A DNA stretch of 64,000 nt from Hevea brasiliensis (GCF_030052815.1 NC_079510.1:52418725-52482724), one strand, 5' to 3'. Positions 13,291-26,764 are shown, numbered from the stretch's first letter. A program made the numbers and translations. Notes: a model not told the origin generated them from the sequence alone.

Positions 13291-15439
13291 ACAGGGGCAG
13301 TGGTTAGACACTCCTTATCCTCATCATTATAATTGACTCTATCGAGCTCTCTTCCTGTCCTTTGCATCTTATCCACTTCCCTTTTCCTATTTTTGGTATT
13401 GTTGGTATCATTTCAACCTGCTGTACTTATTCCTTAATTTTAGTCCTATCTCATCCTTACACCTTTTCCTTCAAAGATGTCTATCCCATCATCAACTTTA
13501 ACTTTCTTTTTACTTCTTAGTCTTATCTTGAATACTAGTTTCATTACTTCAAGAATTCTAACCCTATGATTTACTCCTACCAGCACATTCTTCACCTTAT
13601 GTAACACTTATAATTACCCATAGAAAATTTTTTTTTTCTTGTATCCCCTTTTTTCCAACTTAACTATCAGAACATTATTATTCCTTATCAGCCTTAGTAG
13701 GAAATTGCTTATCCTGGATGAATATGAGCCCCATAAACTATAAGTTCCATCTGAACTAACATGGCTGTAGGAAATATGTGTCATGCCTTAATTCCAAACA
13801 AGATACTTCACGTGTTCATTCTCCTTAATATAATCATATATACTGCCCATAGCTTTCTAAACTTCAACCTCAAATTACCCATCAGCAACAATTTCATCTA
13901 TTGAATCTCAACCATAAATAGTACTTCCTCCAGCTCATAGTTTAAAACAGTTGCAAGCCTTAGTAGCTAACTCAATTTAACTCCTGTCATTACTCTGTTC
14001 GTCCTTTCATACTTAATACTAGGTATGCACTTACTGTTATTCTCATATCAGGAAATTATGTATGAATTTGTGCCTACTAAACTCTCAATAACTAGGTCTC
14101 CTTGACTCAGTTTCTGTTCCTTATATAACCTTCTAGAACCAAAAGCACAAGCTAAACTTGAAAAGAAAGAAAATATCCTCTTATATTCAACTACACCCGA
14201 TTGTCATATTATAACGTTTCACCTAAGTTTCTTGGTCTTTCTCTCTAAATTTCATCATCTCCTAGCACAATTATGCTCTACCTATAAGGTATCATCTGCA
14301 TGAACCCTTTACCGTACCATTTTCCTTCTTGACATAATATTTTATAATTTATTAACTTTACTTATACTCGACCTATGATTCATATCTATCATCGTTTTTA
14401 TTGTGCCCTTAACTTTTGTTGATTCCTGAAAGATTTCTCTCACTAATAAATTCTTCCAACACTAATTCCACCCTTATCTAGGGTCATTAATTTGATCCTT
14501 GAACTTTCTAGTGATTTATAACCATCCAGACTTGTCACTTTTCGTTCTACCTCTACTATTGTCCTGTCGTTATTGCTTCACTACAAAGTGATTCTGTTGA
14601 TCACACTAAAAATGTTTGCCCGACATTCATAACGAACCTCTAACTACCTTCTCACTATCTCAAAAGTCTAACCTAAAACCTATGTGGCATTATCTAGAAT
14701 TCTTTTCCTCTCATCATACCTATTTGATCCTCAGATCGACTTTTATTCAACTTACTGCTTACTAACTTCTCTTTCTCTACCTATTTAGGTAGTCCGCAAT
14801 ACCATCGCACACCTTCTAACATTTACTCATTATTGTTGTATTCCATACCTCCATCACTTTTCTCACTAATGTGGTCCCATTTTGGGTTTTCCATCCTTGT
14901 CATTCTCCTTGCCAAGAATAACACTTAGCCTATCCTATATCTTAACTTTGTTCCTTTTATTATGCGCTCTTTAGGTTGTCCTTTCATTTATTTCCTTTGT
15001 CTTACCCAAAATAGAACTTGACTATTCTATCCCCGGTTCCATTCTTCTTCCTAACATAATAGCCAGATTTGCTAACTATATCTTTCAGAGTCTCTATCGC
15101 GTTATCATATGTCTGTGCTACTCAGATTTGGTCCTTTGACCACTCTAGCTAGTACTTCCACTAGCATTTAGATTATATTGCATCTGCAATCAATTGCCCA
15201 AACTTTCATTCTGCACTTTCTTTATCCATTGGCCTTCTGTGATTTATCTTCGCTAATTTATTACTCTTAACACTATTATAATTAGATTATACTATTGTTT
15301 TGAATAATTTGAAATTAGAAAGGAACTCAAAGAAATTACAGTCATACTTTTATTGTATGATCTCTATTCTTATCCTTTAACTTACATAATACCCTTACTA
15401 CCTCGAGAACTGATTCTGCAGTAATTTTATTTATTATTA

Positions 15440-15471
<32 letters not shown>

Positions 15472-16680
15472 TTCCATGTTTACTCAATTCCAAAACTTAA
15501 GATTTCGGGCACCCAAACCCGTCATCCAATTCAAAGGATTTACATCCATCGTGATCTGATTATATATGATTCTGTAATGGAACTTGTATCCTCTTCGTGA
15601 TACCCGAGCCAACTACTCTCTACCACACTCTACTCCCCATCCGGGACACTATTCCATAAGTCATCATTATCAGTAATAACCTTCGATCCATTCTGAAAAG
15701 ATAGGACTATATCCTAACTTGCTGCAACAAAGGTACTACATCTACCACCTTGCCAGAACCATGTCAAGTTAATGACTCTTTTATCATATCATAGCTCTAT
15801 AAATCATCAATTCATAGTTTCGACCTTCTCTAGGTAGTAGAGTTGTACTTTATTCCATATTGATACACACAAGGTATACTATTCTCACTATATAAGTGTC
15901 ACCTTTACTTTGCAACTAGTCCAAACCTGCAGTCCGATGGCAACTCTTGATGTAACTCTAGCTCATCTCAGTAATCGAGTCACGACTCTAGTTATCACCC
16001 AACCGTGACCTTTCAATATTCTAACTCTAGACTCTTAGCCGAGTTCCCAACTCCTCTGCAAATATAGAACTCTGCTCGCATAATCGTACCAAAACAGAAG
16101 CCATCTCAAACACCCTCATTATGGAGCACCACAGGAATGCACGCAGCTCTACACAATAATCTCATGTCGGTATTGTAATCTGCAGCTTACAGAGCAGACA
16201 TCGAGAACATTGTATAGTTACTACGATACGTCCTGACAGACTAGGTCTCCTAATTTCTTATCTCTCCTGAATCTTTTATTATCACAAACTTATTCTGACT
16301 GGGTCATCTACTGATGACTGCAAGAGTGGTATCCTCATCCTTATCTAGGCAACTGCATTTTTAAGACTCACTTTTATGTACTCGTGTCTTTCACGAAATG
16401 GGCACACCATTTAAACCCATACTGACAAAAATATAACATTTCTTGGAGTACGTATCCTCATGATAGATCTCACATGTCTACTAACTCTATTTCACATTTC
16501 TGTGTACTCCACGAAAATCAAGACACTAACTGAGGTAATCTTATATTTCCCGAGGTATAACGTAGAATCTAGAAACAAAGAATTACTGGAAAAGACGAAA
16601 CAGAATCCTATACTCCGCATGTGACTCCTAGTAGACTCTTCCCAACACTTAGATAATTTTTCCCTATGAATGGAGCCTAA
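13291..16680 (-). mobile_element. non-coding interior of element B
   Basis: 3.4 kb without an open frame of note on either strand, pyrimidine-rich on the plus strand. It occupies the place of gag, protease and RT, but it is not random. Parts have homologous counterparts in element C (4295-5540 and 8741-9352), so it belongs to the element family rather than being a local insertion. It contains an ATT microsatellite near 15425-15472. Confidence 0.6.
15425..15472. repeat. (ATT)n microsatellite
   Basis: Nearly perfect run of TTA/ATT units with two interruptions, inside element B. Confidence 0.9.
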
Positions 16681-16691
16681 GCTCGATACCA
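16681..16691 (-). other. primer binding site of element B
   Basis: The complement reads TGGTATCGAGC, the tRNA-iMet primer match with one base lost relative to TGGTATCAGAGC. It lies 4 nt from the 5' LTR end. It fixes the element on the minus strand. Confidence 0.75.
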
Positions 16692-16695
16692 CATT

Positions 16696-18465
16696 TGTCA
16701 CGACCCAACCTATGGGCCGGACCAAGACTAGGACACAGGCCACCCTAAAGCCCCGAGGCCCGTAGTAAGCCTAACTGCTCATTAACCCAACTCTAAGGCC
16801 CATTTGGGCCCAGATCAAGAAAACAAACGGACAGAGTCCGCCATAAAATGGACTTTCCAACGGGGAGTTTTCGACTCACCCGACCTGTAAACACAATAAA
16901 TACTCAATTGGGGAGCTCAGCTCACCCTCCACATACTCATATCCTCATAATAATAAATGGGAGCTCAGCTCCCTCATCCAATCCATCAAACATGCATATC
17001 ATTATACGTTTACAGGTCCAACATGATAATAATATTACAGACCATAATCAATAAATACTTCTAACACATGCGGAAATTCTAGGAGTAAATAAAATTACAC
17101 AAATATTGATAAACAACCTGCGAAGTAGAAAAGCAGGTTAACCTAGAATAAAATATCCTCCGTGGCTCAGAAAATTTTTGAACAGGAGTGAGCGTTCGAC
17201 TCAGAGAGTAAAATATCAATTTTAACCATAATCTCTATAACTATCTAAAACTAATGCACCCTGTAGAGTGAAATGCAACATCAACAACATTTTCACATCA
17301 TAACATCAAAAAGGTAAATTTGGAGCACTCACGCACCCTGTAACATCAATCATAATATATGGGAGCTGATCCCCTATACAGCTCTCTTAAATCCAACACA
17401 GTGCCAAAGAACTCAGCTCGGACTTCCACTTAATAACCAAATCGAGGGTCCCAGCGAAGAACTCAAGCCGTGACTACCCCTCGAAGGATCGGGTCCCAGC
17501 GAAGAACTCAAGCCATGACTACCCGTCCTATCCATAGTCCACACCACATCACACGCACGCCAACGCACGCACACTGCTCCAAATTACCGGAACAACATTC
17601 ATGGCACTTTAACAGTTATCAATGCAACATAAATCGTGCCTAGAGTTTAACTACATAATTATATGCATATAAGTGATGCATGGGCATGCTGACATATAAT
17701 AATATCGAAATTACAATTAAAATTAATATTTTACTCACAGACTTGACGGCAATCACTGTGGCGGCTGGGCGGAGGAAGAAGGCTGTCCCGGCTCACCTGA
17801 CAATTATATTACAATTATTTAATACAAATGACTCAATACAAATCAAGAAAAGACCCAATACGTCCTAAGTCGTGCCGAAAATCCGGCAGAGTCTCCCCTA
17901 TACCTAGGACCTACCCAACCTGCAAAAGGGCTCAAAACACACTTCTATATCCACAATCCATATATCCACAACTCAATCACATCACACAGCCCCTCCTGGG
18001 CCCATCAAATCAATCATTCATCACAATATGTAAAATTTCAATTTAGTCCTTATAATTGATTATTTTTGCAAAAACTGCACAAATAAGCTCTAAAAATTAT
18101 AAAACTCTGCCCCGCGGTCCTTAGAAATATTACTAAGCTATTGCAAAAAGAATCGTAATTTTCTAAGCTACCACGAATATTTTATGGATTTTGAATATTT
18201 TATGGATTTTTAATCCTATTTAAGCACTAGAAAATTACGAAAAAGCAAGGTTCGGGTTTACCTTTGCCGATTCCGACTTCGGGAACGCGCTCGGGATGCC
18301 TGACAATGGTGGGGTAGCTAAAACCTCGATCCAATTCGGAGACTTTTCCGGTAGCTGGTCTGTCTGGCCGGAAATTCACAGATCCGGACAACTGTCGAAT
18401 TTCCGCGAATTGAGGATACCTACACGAAGCCCAATAATAATATATAAAAAATCAGGGGTGTTACA
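16696..18465 (-). repeat. 5' LTR of element B
   Basis: 1,770 bp, ends TGTCACGACCC and GGGGTGTTACA, adjacent to the primer site. Nearly identical to 9546-11297. It carries an extra tandem copy of a 17-bp unit at about 18175-18200. Confidence 0.88.
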
Positions 18466-18470
18466 CGACC

Positions 18471-20105
18471 TATAACATATAATATCAATATTATGGGGAG
18501 CTCAGCTCACCCTCATAATCCTCAAAATGGATAAATAAACATTTGGGAGCTTAGCTTCCTCCATCCACAGAAATAAATATCATATACACCCAATTAATCT
18601 CCCATAATTAAGTTTACATTTCTAGAAAAATTAAGTTATTATAACCCCATATAAAAAATAATACATTTACTAGTACATGCGGAGTTTTAGAATTGAATGA
18701 AAGATAATAAAAGTAAAACTAAACTTTTCTGATTTAACCTGCGAGAAAAGAAAACAGATTATTTTTATTAAGTCTACCTGTCACCTGAGGAAAAAAATAG
18801 TTGAACAGGGGTGAGCGTTCGACTCATTGAGTAAAATATTGATTTTAAATATAATTTTTATAATAATCTAAGCCTAGCGAATTCCTATGTATGAGATGCA
18901 ACATATTCACATAGTTTCAAATAATTTAAACAATATTCACATAAAAGATAATTTGGAGCACTCACACACCCGTGTGTCACATCAATAAATATATATGAGA
19001 GCTGATCCCCTACATAGCTCTCTTAATTTCAATACCTGCCACCGAGATCAATTCAAGTTGAACTTTCTCTTAATAATCTAAGTGCGGGGGTCAGCGAGAT
19101 TAACTCAAAGCCGTACTCACCCCGACTTATCCATATATAAGGATTGGGTCCCAACGAGTTAAGTTTCAACCGCGACTACCCATCCTACCCATATCCATAT
19201 TCACACCACACGCACGCCGACACACGCACACAACTTCAAATTACCTTAAGGCGACATCCACAATAATTTCATCAAGTAAATATGCAATACAAGGTGTGCC
19301 TAGTAATTAACTATATACATATATTTATAAGTGAATGCATGGGCATGCCTTAAATATATAATTAATTTCTACTCACAGATTAATCGAAAATCACTAAGGT
19401 GGCTGGAAAAAGGAAGAGGGTTAACTCAGATCATCTAAACAATTATATTAATGAATTTATCAATATTAAAACAAAATAAGGATTTAAAGAGTTAATGATA
19501 CCCTAAATTTATGTCGGAAATTCAGCTAAGTTTTTTTTCTGTATCTATAACCTATCCAACCTGCAAAACAGCTCAAACAACACTTCCTAATCTAAAGGCC
19601 TTAGGCTCGAAATTTAATAACATCATAATGCCCCTCCTAGGCCTGCCACAACAGCCAAAACTCACATATTTACATTATTTAGCTATTAAGTTTAAAACTA
19701 ACATTTTGCAAAAACTATTCAAACTAACCCCAAAAATTCTATAATCATGCCTTGCAGTCCTTAACAATGCTATTATACTAATACAATTAGAATCATAATT
19801 TTCTAGCCACCCACGAATATTTTATGAATTTTATTCTAAACTCAACCTTAGGTAAAATGGGGTATTTGGAGTTTGGATTTACCTATGCCAATTATGACTG
19901 CTGAAACATGTCCGGGGCATCTGAAAATGGTAAGAAACACTGTAATATTGACCCACTTTCGAAGTGGGTCCGATAGGCCATGTGTTTGGCTTGAAAATAC
20001 AACCCCGGTCGCTGATGGAGTTTTCTCAAAATGAAAATACCTACGCGAAACTCACAACACCAGAAATTAGAATATAATTTTTATTTAAAAATTTGAGATG
20101 TTACA
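18471..20105 (-). mobile_element. LTR of element C, second part
   Basis: Continues the LTR begun at 9353 after element B and its CGACC duplication. Homology to B LTRs is clear throughout: GGGGAGCTCAGCTCACCCTC near 18500, GGTGAGCGTTCGACTCA near 18810, ACGCACGCCGACACACGCACAC near 19210, and a GCATGGGCATGCCT block near 19340. It ends GAGATGTTACA at 20105. Combined LTR length is about 1.83 kb. Divergence from B is much greater than between B's own LTRs. Confidence 0.75.
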
Positions 20106-23100
20106 ATATATGATTGATGTTACTTTTACTCAATATAGGTTTTGCTCGACTTGTTAGGCGAGCGACAACATTGCTCCCTTATTCAGCTTGTTGTTGCTTG
20201 GTCTAGGTCTAGATCGAATTATCTTTTGTTCGACTGAGGACTACTTAGTTTAGGATGTTGAGTAGCCTCTCAGTTTTAACTCTCTGAATACGCATTGACA
20301 TTTTGACTGTCACATTAGATATTTTGTTATAAGCGCTGACTATTTAACTCAGCCTAGGGTGAGTAGTATCACTATCATAAATTTATTTTTTATGAAATAA
20401 AATTTACTTTATCAATAATAATTACTCTTAAAAGGGTTGAGAAAATTTAATTTAATAGTAAAAAAATAAAGTATAAAAATAAATTAAAAACAAAGTAACC
20501 AAAAAAGCATCAAATTATTTAACAATTTTAAATAAAATTATTTCAAACAATATTTCTTATTTTAAGGATATATTTTACTTATCTTATCAATAAAAAATTT
20601 ACAAAATATCGAATATATATTTTACAGGTTTAAAGGGTCTCATCTCATCAAATACGTATGGTTGAATACAAGATGAGTATCACTCACGATTGTAAATTTT
20701 TTTTTTTTAATTTTTCTTTTGTTATGCATCATGTATTCTTACTTAAATAAATATATATAGATTTTTTTATTGCTAAAAAATTAAAAAAAAAATGCTAAAA
20801 TGTATTATGACCAAATAAGAACCTTAATATTAGGTTCTTTTTCTTTTATTTTTCTTTTTGAAGAAGGTAAAATCATTTTTTTTCCCTAATCGATGTGTCA
20901 TTAAATTATCATGTCTAATGAAGAATTATTTTTTTTAATCCATCCTTAAAATTTTCTTTCTATTCTTTTTTATCACATGGAAAAATCTTCATAGAAAATT
21001 ATTAGCACAAAATCATATAAAATTTGACAAGATGCCTAAATCAAGATGGAATGTGATATGATTTTTTTTTTTTTTTCTAATAAGCAAGTAATCTCATGTT
21101 GTTAGTGATTAAGATTGCTAAAGGTCTATTCAAGACTTAACAAGGTGCAAATCTAAAGGACAAAGGTTAGTGGCAAAAGAATTATGATACAAATAAAGCT
21201 ATTTCAAGACTTGACGATGTGCAAATCTAAAGGACAAAGGTTAATGGTAAAAGAATTATGATACAAATTGAGCCATGCACGTAAAAAAAGGGTGAAGAGG
21301 GAAAAATTATAAAGTGGTTTGCAATATAAAAAGGGACTAAGGAGAAATAACATATTAAGTCCTTACTAAGTAAAATATAATAATTTTTTAAAAAAATTTT
21401 TTGCTCGATTTTTATTATTTTTTTTTGAAAGACAAAATATTAGTGGCATTTCATAGATAAAATATAAACATTTAACGTAAAAGTGTAATTTTTTTTTTAT
21501 CAGTGTTTTAAATACAATTAAGTCTTAAAAGGAGATTCATTTATCAATGCAACCAATTATCAAAAATTTTGGCCATCTAATTGGAGTAAAATTGCACTGT
21601 GTTAGTTTGAAGAAAGGAAAATATTAAAACATGTTAATTTCACAAGTACCTCTAATGGTAATGGCATGGCAGAGTTAGTGGTGACCATATTCCTATTTGA
21701 AATTATCAAAATGGATTAAAATTAAATAATTTAATTTAAAATTGAAATTTGAACCACCAAAACCGAACTTTAAGTATTAACATGTATTGAATTACATTAT
21801 TTAATCGTCAATTGAATTCCTATTTCATTGGCTAAACTTTAAATTGTAGGACCATACAATGAAATAACTATTTTTTTTCTCCTTTACATGCTATATAATA
21901 ATTACCTTTTGAATTAAAAAACCAATCACTGTAAACAACAAAAGTTAAACTTTAAAATAATTATAAATTTAATTTAAATTAAAGAATAAAATTTACAAAA
22001 ATAAAAAATATTATTCTAATTCAAAATGCTGTATCTTATTAGAAAACTAAACTCACCCAAGCAATCATGCATTTTTTTTTTCCTTTATATTCCCAAATCA
22101 TATATAAGGTTTGTTTGAGATTACTATTAAAGTTATTGTTCAGAACAACATTTTTGAAATATATTAGTTAAAAAATATTAAATATTAATTTAAAACTAAA
22201 TTTAACCTGCTTTATTTATAAGAACTTTAAAATAATAAACACAGTTTTTTTTTTTCAAATTATTTTTCCCAACAAGATTTAAAATAATTTTTTTTTTTAA
22301 CTCGTAATCTCAATGTCAAATAGGGAAAGGTTCTATATCAAAACATTTTAATAATTTAAATGCTAATTAATACGATTTAGCTTTTTTAATTTTTCTTACA
22401 TAAGAGTGTATTTACTCTTGTTGTCAAAATTAAGTAAATTCATTTAGATGTTTCTTGCATATCAATTTATTATATATATTTATATTATTTTTAATAAAAA
22501 TAATTTAAATTTAAGTATTTATTTAAATTAAATAAATACAAATGCTATTTAATAATGTTCCTTTTACCTTTATAATTTATAATATGATCAGCCTATTAAT
22601 CATGTTCAATCTCAAAATGCTTACATTTACACATTGCAACCTAATTAATTAAAGAAACCTTATTATTTTATACAAAATTAACAATAATTTTATTTTATTA
22701 TCCCGTTGCATCACGATGGATTGTCAGCTAGTATGATATATTTAAGAAGATATGGTTTTTTAAAGCATAGCTTTGAGTCTTTGACCTGGTTTAAGTGATG
22801 GAATCAGACTATTAATAGTGGCAATTTATTAACAATTTACGTGAATGATTGGGGATTTGAAACATCTCCACTTGTGCTCTGATTTTACAGCTCCCAGCAA
22901 ACATATCCATTTCAATTTAGTGATAAAATGTTTTATGTTAGGGCCAAAGGCCATTGAAAAATTAATCCTTGTTGACGTCGATGAATTAAGGTTTACACTT
23001 TGATATAATTCGCGTATCATGATTTTGCTCTCGTAATCGATAAGTTGTATGCCGTCCTGTAGTTTCACTAGGCCTGATGAATTGGGGTCAGGTCAGATAT

Positions 23101-23329
23101 ATGGCACCTCTTCTGTGCACAAGTCCAATATCAATCCAATTACTTTCAGAACTCCCAGCACAACTTCCTTAACTTGGGCAATGTAATAAAACAAATATAA
23201 TAAATGATCATCTGAAATTATCTACTAAAACAATGCATGCCACTAATTTTCCTATACAAAAAGTTCAGCTGCAGCAGCCAATCCATGAGAGCTTAATTTT
23301 GGCATGCAGTGATGTATTCTTTTCTATTA
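20106..23329. other. AT-rich intergenic DNA
   Basis: No gene is supported. It is mostly A/T runs and short poly-T tracts. The only structure I can define is the tandem duplication at 21127-21273. The minus frame 22829-23068 has no recognisable domain and is not called. Confidence 0.6.
21127..21273. repeat. tandem duplication of a 73-74 bp unit
   Basis: Two adjacent copies (about 21127-21199 and 21200-21273) share TGCAAATCTAAAGGACAAAG and AAAAGAATTATGATACAAAT with a few substitutions. Non-coding. Confidence 0.85.
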
Positions 23330-24388
23330 TTACATATCCAAGCTGCTGCCATTTAATGCAGCAGTCAAATAGCCAACTTTGAAGCTCATCTTATTACTGG
23401 CAAAATCATCTCTGCAATGGTAAGCCTTCACTGGGAAAGCCTCAAAACCAGTTAACAGTTTTGTAGTAAAAGAATCGTCGGGTTCTGGTCTCTTTGAAGC
23501 CGGAATTTCATTGATTGTCCGCTTGTAGTGACCAAACCATTTGGCCTGCATGAACCCATTTCTCCTCCATGGTGGTACATGCAAATCCCTCTCTTTCATC
23601 GACCTTCTTATTGCACTGCACATTAATCTCACAACCTGCTTGAGCTCCTCATGCTTGCCAATGAATACTTGTGGAAAAACATCAAGCATTGCAGCGTAGC
23701 CGGTGGTGGGACGAGCAATTTCGAATTCTCCGGCTAGAAACACTTCAACTATGAAGCGATTCCCACCAACATTCACATCTACATACTCGTATTCTCCAGG
23801 TGGGTGCCTTCCAAATTTCTCCCAGCGGGATTTGCAAAGACCTATATGCAAGCATACACAATTGCACTTAATATACATAGGACTTTATGAAAGGCAAAAA
23901 TTGAAAAAGTAGGCAAAAGGTAGACTTTTATTGTTAATTTTTTTTTTTTTTTTTTTTTTTTTTATAAAGCACTAACCAGCATCAAAGCCCTGATCGCGTA
24001 AATGAGACATCAATCTTCGCTTGAATCTATGTGAAAACTTTTCCCCTAGGATCCCACATGCAAATTGTGTTTGGGCGCGAATCTTTCTCTTGGCATCGTC
24101 GTCTTCATTGTCATTAAGCAAACTCTCCAACATATTCTTGTAGTTCTCAGAATCAGAGCAGTAACTTTCCAATGGTTCGAGTTTGGAATCATATTCAGGA
24201 TCATGATTGTTTGCATTGTCTACTTGAATTCTACAGTCTCTTTCAATAAAGGAATTGACAAGCTCAGAAAGATCAGCAGAATTGTCGGGCGAGTAGTGCT
24301 CTCTGCCGCTGCTATCGCAAAACCTCGTTTGAGAGGCGTCGTTGAAAACAGCAAGCGTGTTCTTGAACCTGACAGGTCGCTTTGCCAT
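23330..24388 (-). CDS. DUF506 (PDDEXK-like) family protein, 2 exons, 307 aa
   Basis: Exon 1 is 24388-23977 and exon 2 is 23841-23330, with donor GTTAGT and acceptor ATATAG. The join is D-A-G split as GATGCTG|GT and keeps frame; 924 coding bases give 307 aa. The protein starts MAKRPVRFKN. It has an acidic low-complexity stretch (LLNDNEDDDA), then the family core LMSHLRDQGFDAGLCKSRWE across the splice junction, GEYEYVDVNVGGNRFIVEV, an ARPTTGYAAMLDVFPQVFIG block and the C-terminal VPPWRRNGFMQAKWFG motif. This order is that of plant DUF506 proteins (PF04720), a PDDEXK nuclease-like fold of unclear biochemistry. Some Arabidopsis members are reported to restrain root-hair growth under phosphate limitation; a similar role here is inference only. 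The intron contains a long poly-T run near its acceptor-distal side. It looks intact, with no TE inside. Confidence 0.93.
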
Positions 24389-24544
24389 GCTGTATTGAGA
24401 GAGAATGAGACCGAAGTCAAGGACGATAGGGTTCCAAGCCTCGTTTACATAAGAAGAAAGAGTACTGATTTAGAAGGAATAAAGAGGATGTTGTAATGAT
24501 AACGATATATGTTGTGAAGATGACACTATTATGAAGAAATTATG

Positions 24545-24575
24545 TGTAGAGCTATAAATATGAACAAGGCACGTG
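24545..24575 (-). promoter_or_regulatory. possible promoter elements of the DUF506 gene
   Basis: About 160-185 bp upstream of the ATG lie CTATAAATA (24551-24559, TATA-like but better on the plus strand) and CACGTG, a G-box core, at about 24571. Position fits a core promoter. Function is inference. Confidence 0.3.
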
Positions 24576-25644
24576 GAACAGATTGACAGTGAAGTCGTTT
24601 GAACATGGGCTTGATTACGCTACTCTTTAAAGAACACGGCTGACAAACATGAAGTCCAGGTTCACTACCGTGGAATATGTAATTAGGATTCATTATTACT
24701 GATTGACTTGATTAGAAAGAAATATGAATCATCATATAAAAAAAAAAAGTTATATTAATAAACTTTTGTGCGGACTTGATGATGATGATCATTACTATTA
24801 TTATTATTTCAATAGATAAATTTATTGCATTATAAAGGCTTATGATCCATTACATAGAGAGAGTCCATTTAGGAACCATACATTACAGGTTAGAAATATA
24901 AATCCATAAATCTAAACATTAGCTTGAAAAAGAACCACATGACCCCACGCTAATTTGAGCTGAATAACCCAAAAACCCCAAATACAAAGAAATTATAGGG
25001 TATAATGGGTATCCAAACCGGATTGATCTTGACCCGACGTTCCACAAAGCTGAACTCCACAGCGCTATTTCCATCATTAGGTTTGCCTTTCGTCCTCAAA
25101 ATGACTCACTCAAATCAGCACCAAAGAGTCTCATTGAGCTAAAAAGTCAATCATGCAAGGTGTTGTGTTGAAGCATACTCGGAGGAACTCTTCCCAGACG
25201 CATCCAAGGACCTCCCAACAGTTCAAACAGGGCAGGGCATAAGCACCTCCAATGGCTGCAGAAATCGATAAGCACAGAGGTCAAAATGGCGATGGTGTTC
25301 TTTGGCGTCCCATTGGCACCTTCTGGGCTAGCTTCCTAATCCGAAAGCAGGGAATGAGAACTCGGGGCGGGAGGAAGTCGCTTGGTTGACAGAAAACAAG
25401 GCTGGAAGCCTCAAGAATGAAAGAAATGCAGAGAGAAAATTTTCTCTCTCCATCGCAAAAGAGACTCTGTGATAAAACTTTTTTGGACTTAATTAATTTG
25501 GCTGCCATTGAATTTAGAATTTTTTATGGACATTGTAAAATTTTGAGTGTAAGTATTAATCATATATATATTAATCATATGATTTTTATAAGCAATATAA
25601 AATTTTTTATAGATAAAATTAAACTAAAATAATGCGGTTCATGC

Positions 25645-25815
25645 ATGTTTAAATTTGCAGAAGAAATTGACCGAGTTTCAGCAGCAAGATGGCTTGAGAC
25701 TGAGTTGCGAGTGAAACTTTACCAAGGGTTGTTAGATTTAAGTTGGAGATGCCATAAGGAATATACCAACTATAATCATTTTAACATTCTGATATACTAT
25801 CCACCATATATCTGA
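25645..25815 (+). other. orphan short ORF, possibly an exon remnant
   Basis: A 56-codon frame starting ATG TTT AAA. It includes TTTGCAG just before AEEIDRVSAARWLETELRVK and stops TGA at 25813-25815. The TTTGCAG before the charged, helix-like segment could be a 3' splice site, which would make this a lone exon of a decayed or displaced gene. I do not recognise the family, and there is no matching upstream exon. Confidence 0.25.
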
Positions 25816-26222
25816 ACGTGGAAAATCGACGCAGTGGTAGCATCAATGGCGACCAGATCCAATGAATCCTTTTTACTTGCGTCTAGATACATTGAATCTT
25901 GTTTTCCTCCAATTGAGCTTTAAGCATCTATGGGTCTAACTTCCAGAGTGTGGGCTTTTTAGGCCGATATTGGAGATAAAAAAAAAAAAGTGGGCTTTTG
26001 CCCATAGTCACCTCACACTTCTCTCGCCCAATTCCAGAGTTCCAGCACTCAACAATCAAGTAATCAACAACATGAGACGAATAAGATAGATTCCGCAGCC
26101 AAAAGCAAAAAATAGCCCCAATTTTAATCGAAGCGGTCACTGCTTCTAATTACTCCTCTTTCTGCCTCGAAATGCCGAAAGAGATTCTCGTCTTCTGCCC
26201 TCGTGACAGAGTGATATTTCTT

Positions 26223-26227
<5 letters not shown>

Positions 26228-26258
<31 letters not shown>
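26228..26258. repeat. (AG)n microsatellite
   Basis: About 15 perfect AG units. Confidence 0.95.
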
Positions 26259-26261
<3 letters not shown>

Positions 26262-26732
26262 CCAGGCACAGCGGAGAACAGTAGAGCACCAATGCCTTCT
26301 TTCCGATGAAGAAAGGGTCAATTTATTTTATGTGCGCGGCAGTTTTTAATATTTCTGTTTAAATTTACTGGGGAGGCTAGGGTTTCGAATTAAGGAAACT
26401 GAAAACGAATGTTGTTTTCTTGCTTATTCATTAATTATGGTAATATCAAATTATCATGACTTTATTTTATTTCTGATTAAAGTTTTTTTTTTTAATTTTT
26501 ATATATAATGCTAAACAATTTTTTTAAACTATTATATGTTTGATCATACTATTTATATAATTTACAAATTTTTTTCTACTGTTTATAAATATTTATATAG
26601 TTTAAAATTAAATCATCTTCTTTTATTATTATTAGCAATCCACATTCGATTTTTTTATTTTTATATCAAATATTTTATAATTTATAATTATTTTAATTAA
26701 ATAAAAATAAATACTAAAAATTAAATTACTTG

Positions 26733-26734
<2 letters not shown>

Positions 26735-26764
<30 letters not shown>
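26735..26764. repeat. (TA)n microsatellite
   Basis: About 15 perfect TA units in AT-rich intergenic DNA. Confidence 0.95.

Larger units (their letters stand above)
9546..18465 (-). mobile_element. element B: nearly full-length Ty3/gypsy (chromovirus-like) retrotransposon, coding region mostly lost
   Basis: Two LTRs in direct orientation (9546-11297 and 16696-18465), a polypurine tract beside the first, a primer site beside the second, and a 5-bp target duplication CGACC (9541-9545 and 18466-18470) define a single insertion on the minus strand. The interior (5.4 kb) holds only the RNase H/integrase end of pol. Gag, protease and the reverse transcriptase core are absent and replaced by 3.4 kb of non-coding DNA also found in element C. 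The LTRs look about 97-98% identical by eye, so the insertion is young relative to C. It could not move on its own. Confidence 0.88.

Noticed and set aside
10533..18046. Identical 62- and 72-codon frames at 10533/10681 and 17680/17828
   Set aside because: They are the same chance frames in the two LTRs of element B. Duplication reflects LTR identity, not a gene family.
24065..24496. Plus-strand 143-codon frame
   Set aside because: Antisense shadow of DUF506 exon 1, which has family motifs and correct splicing.
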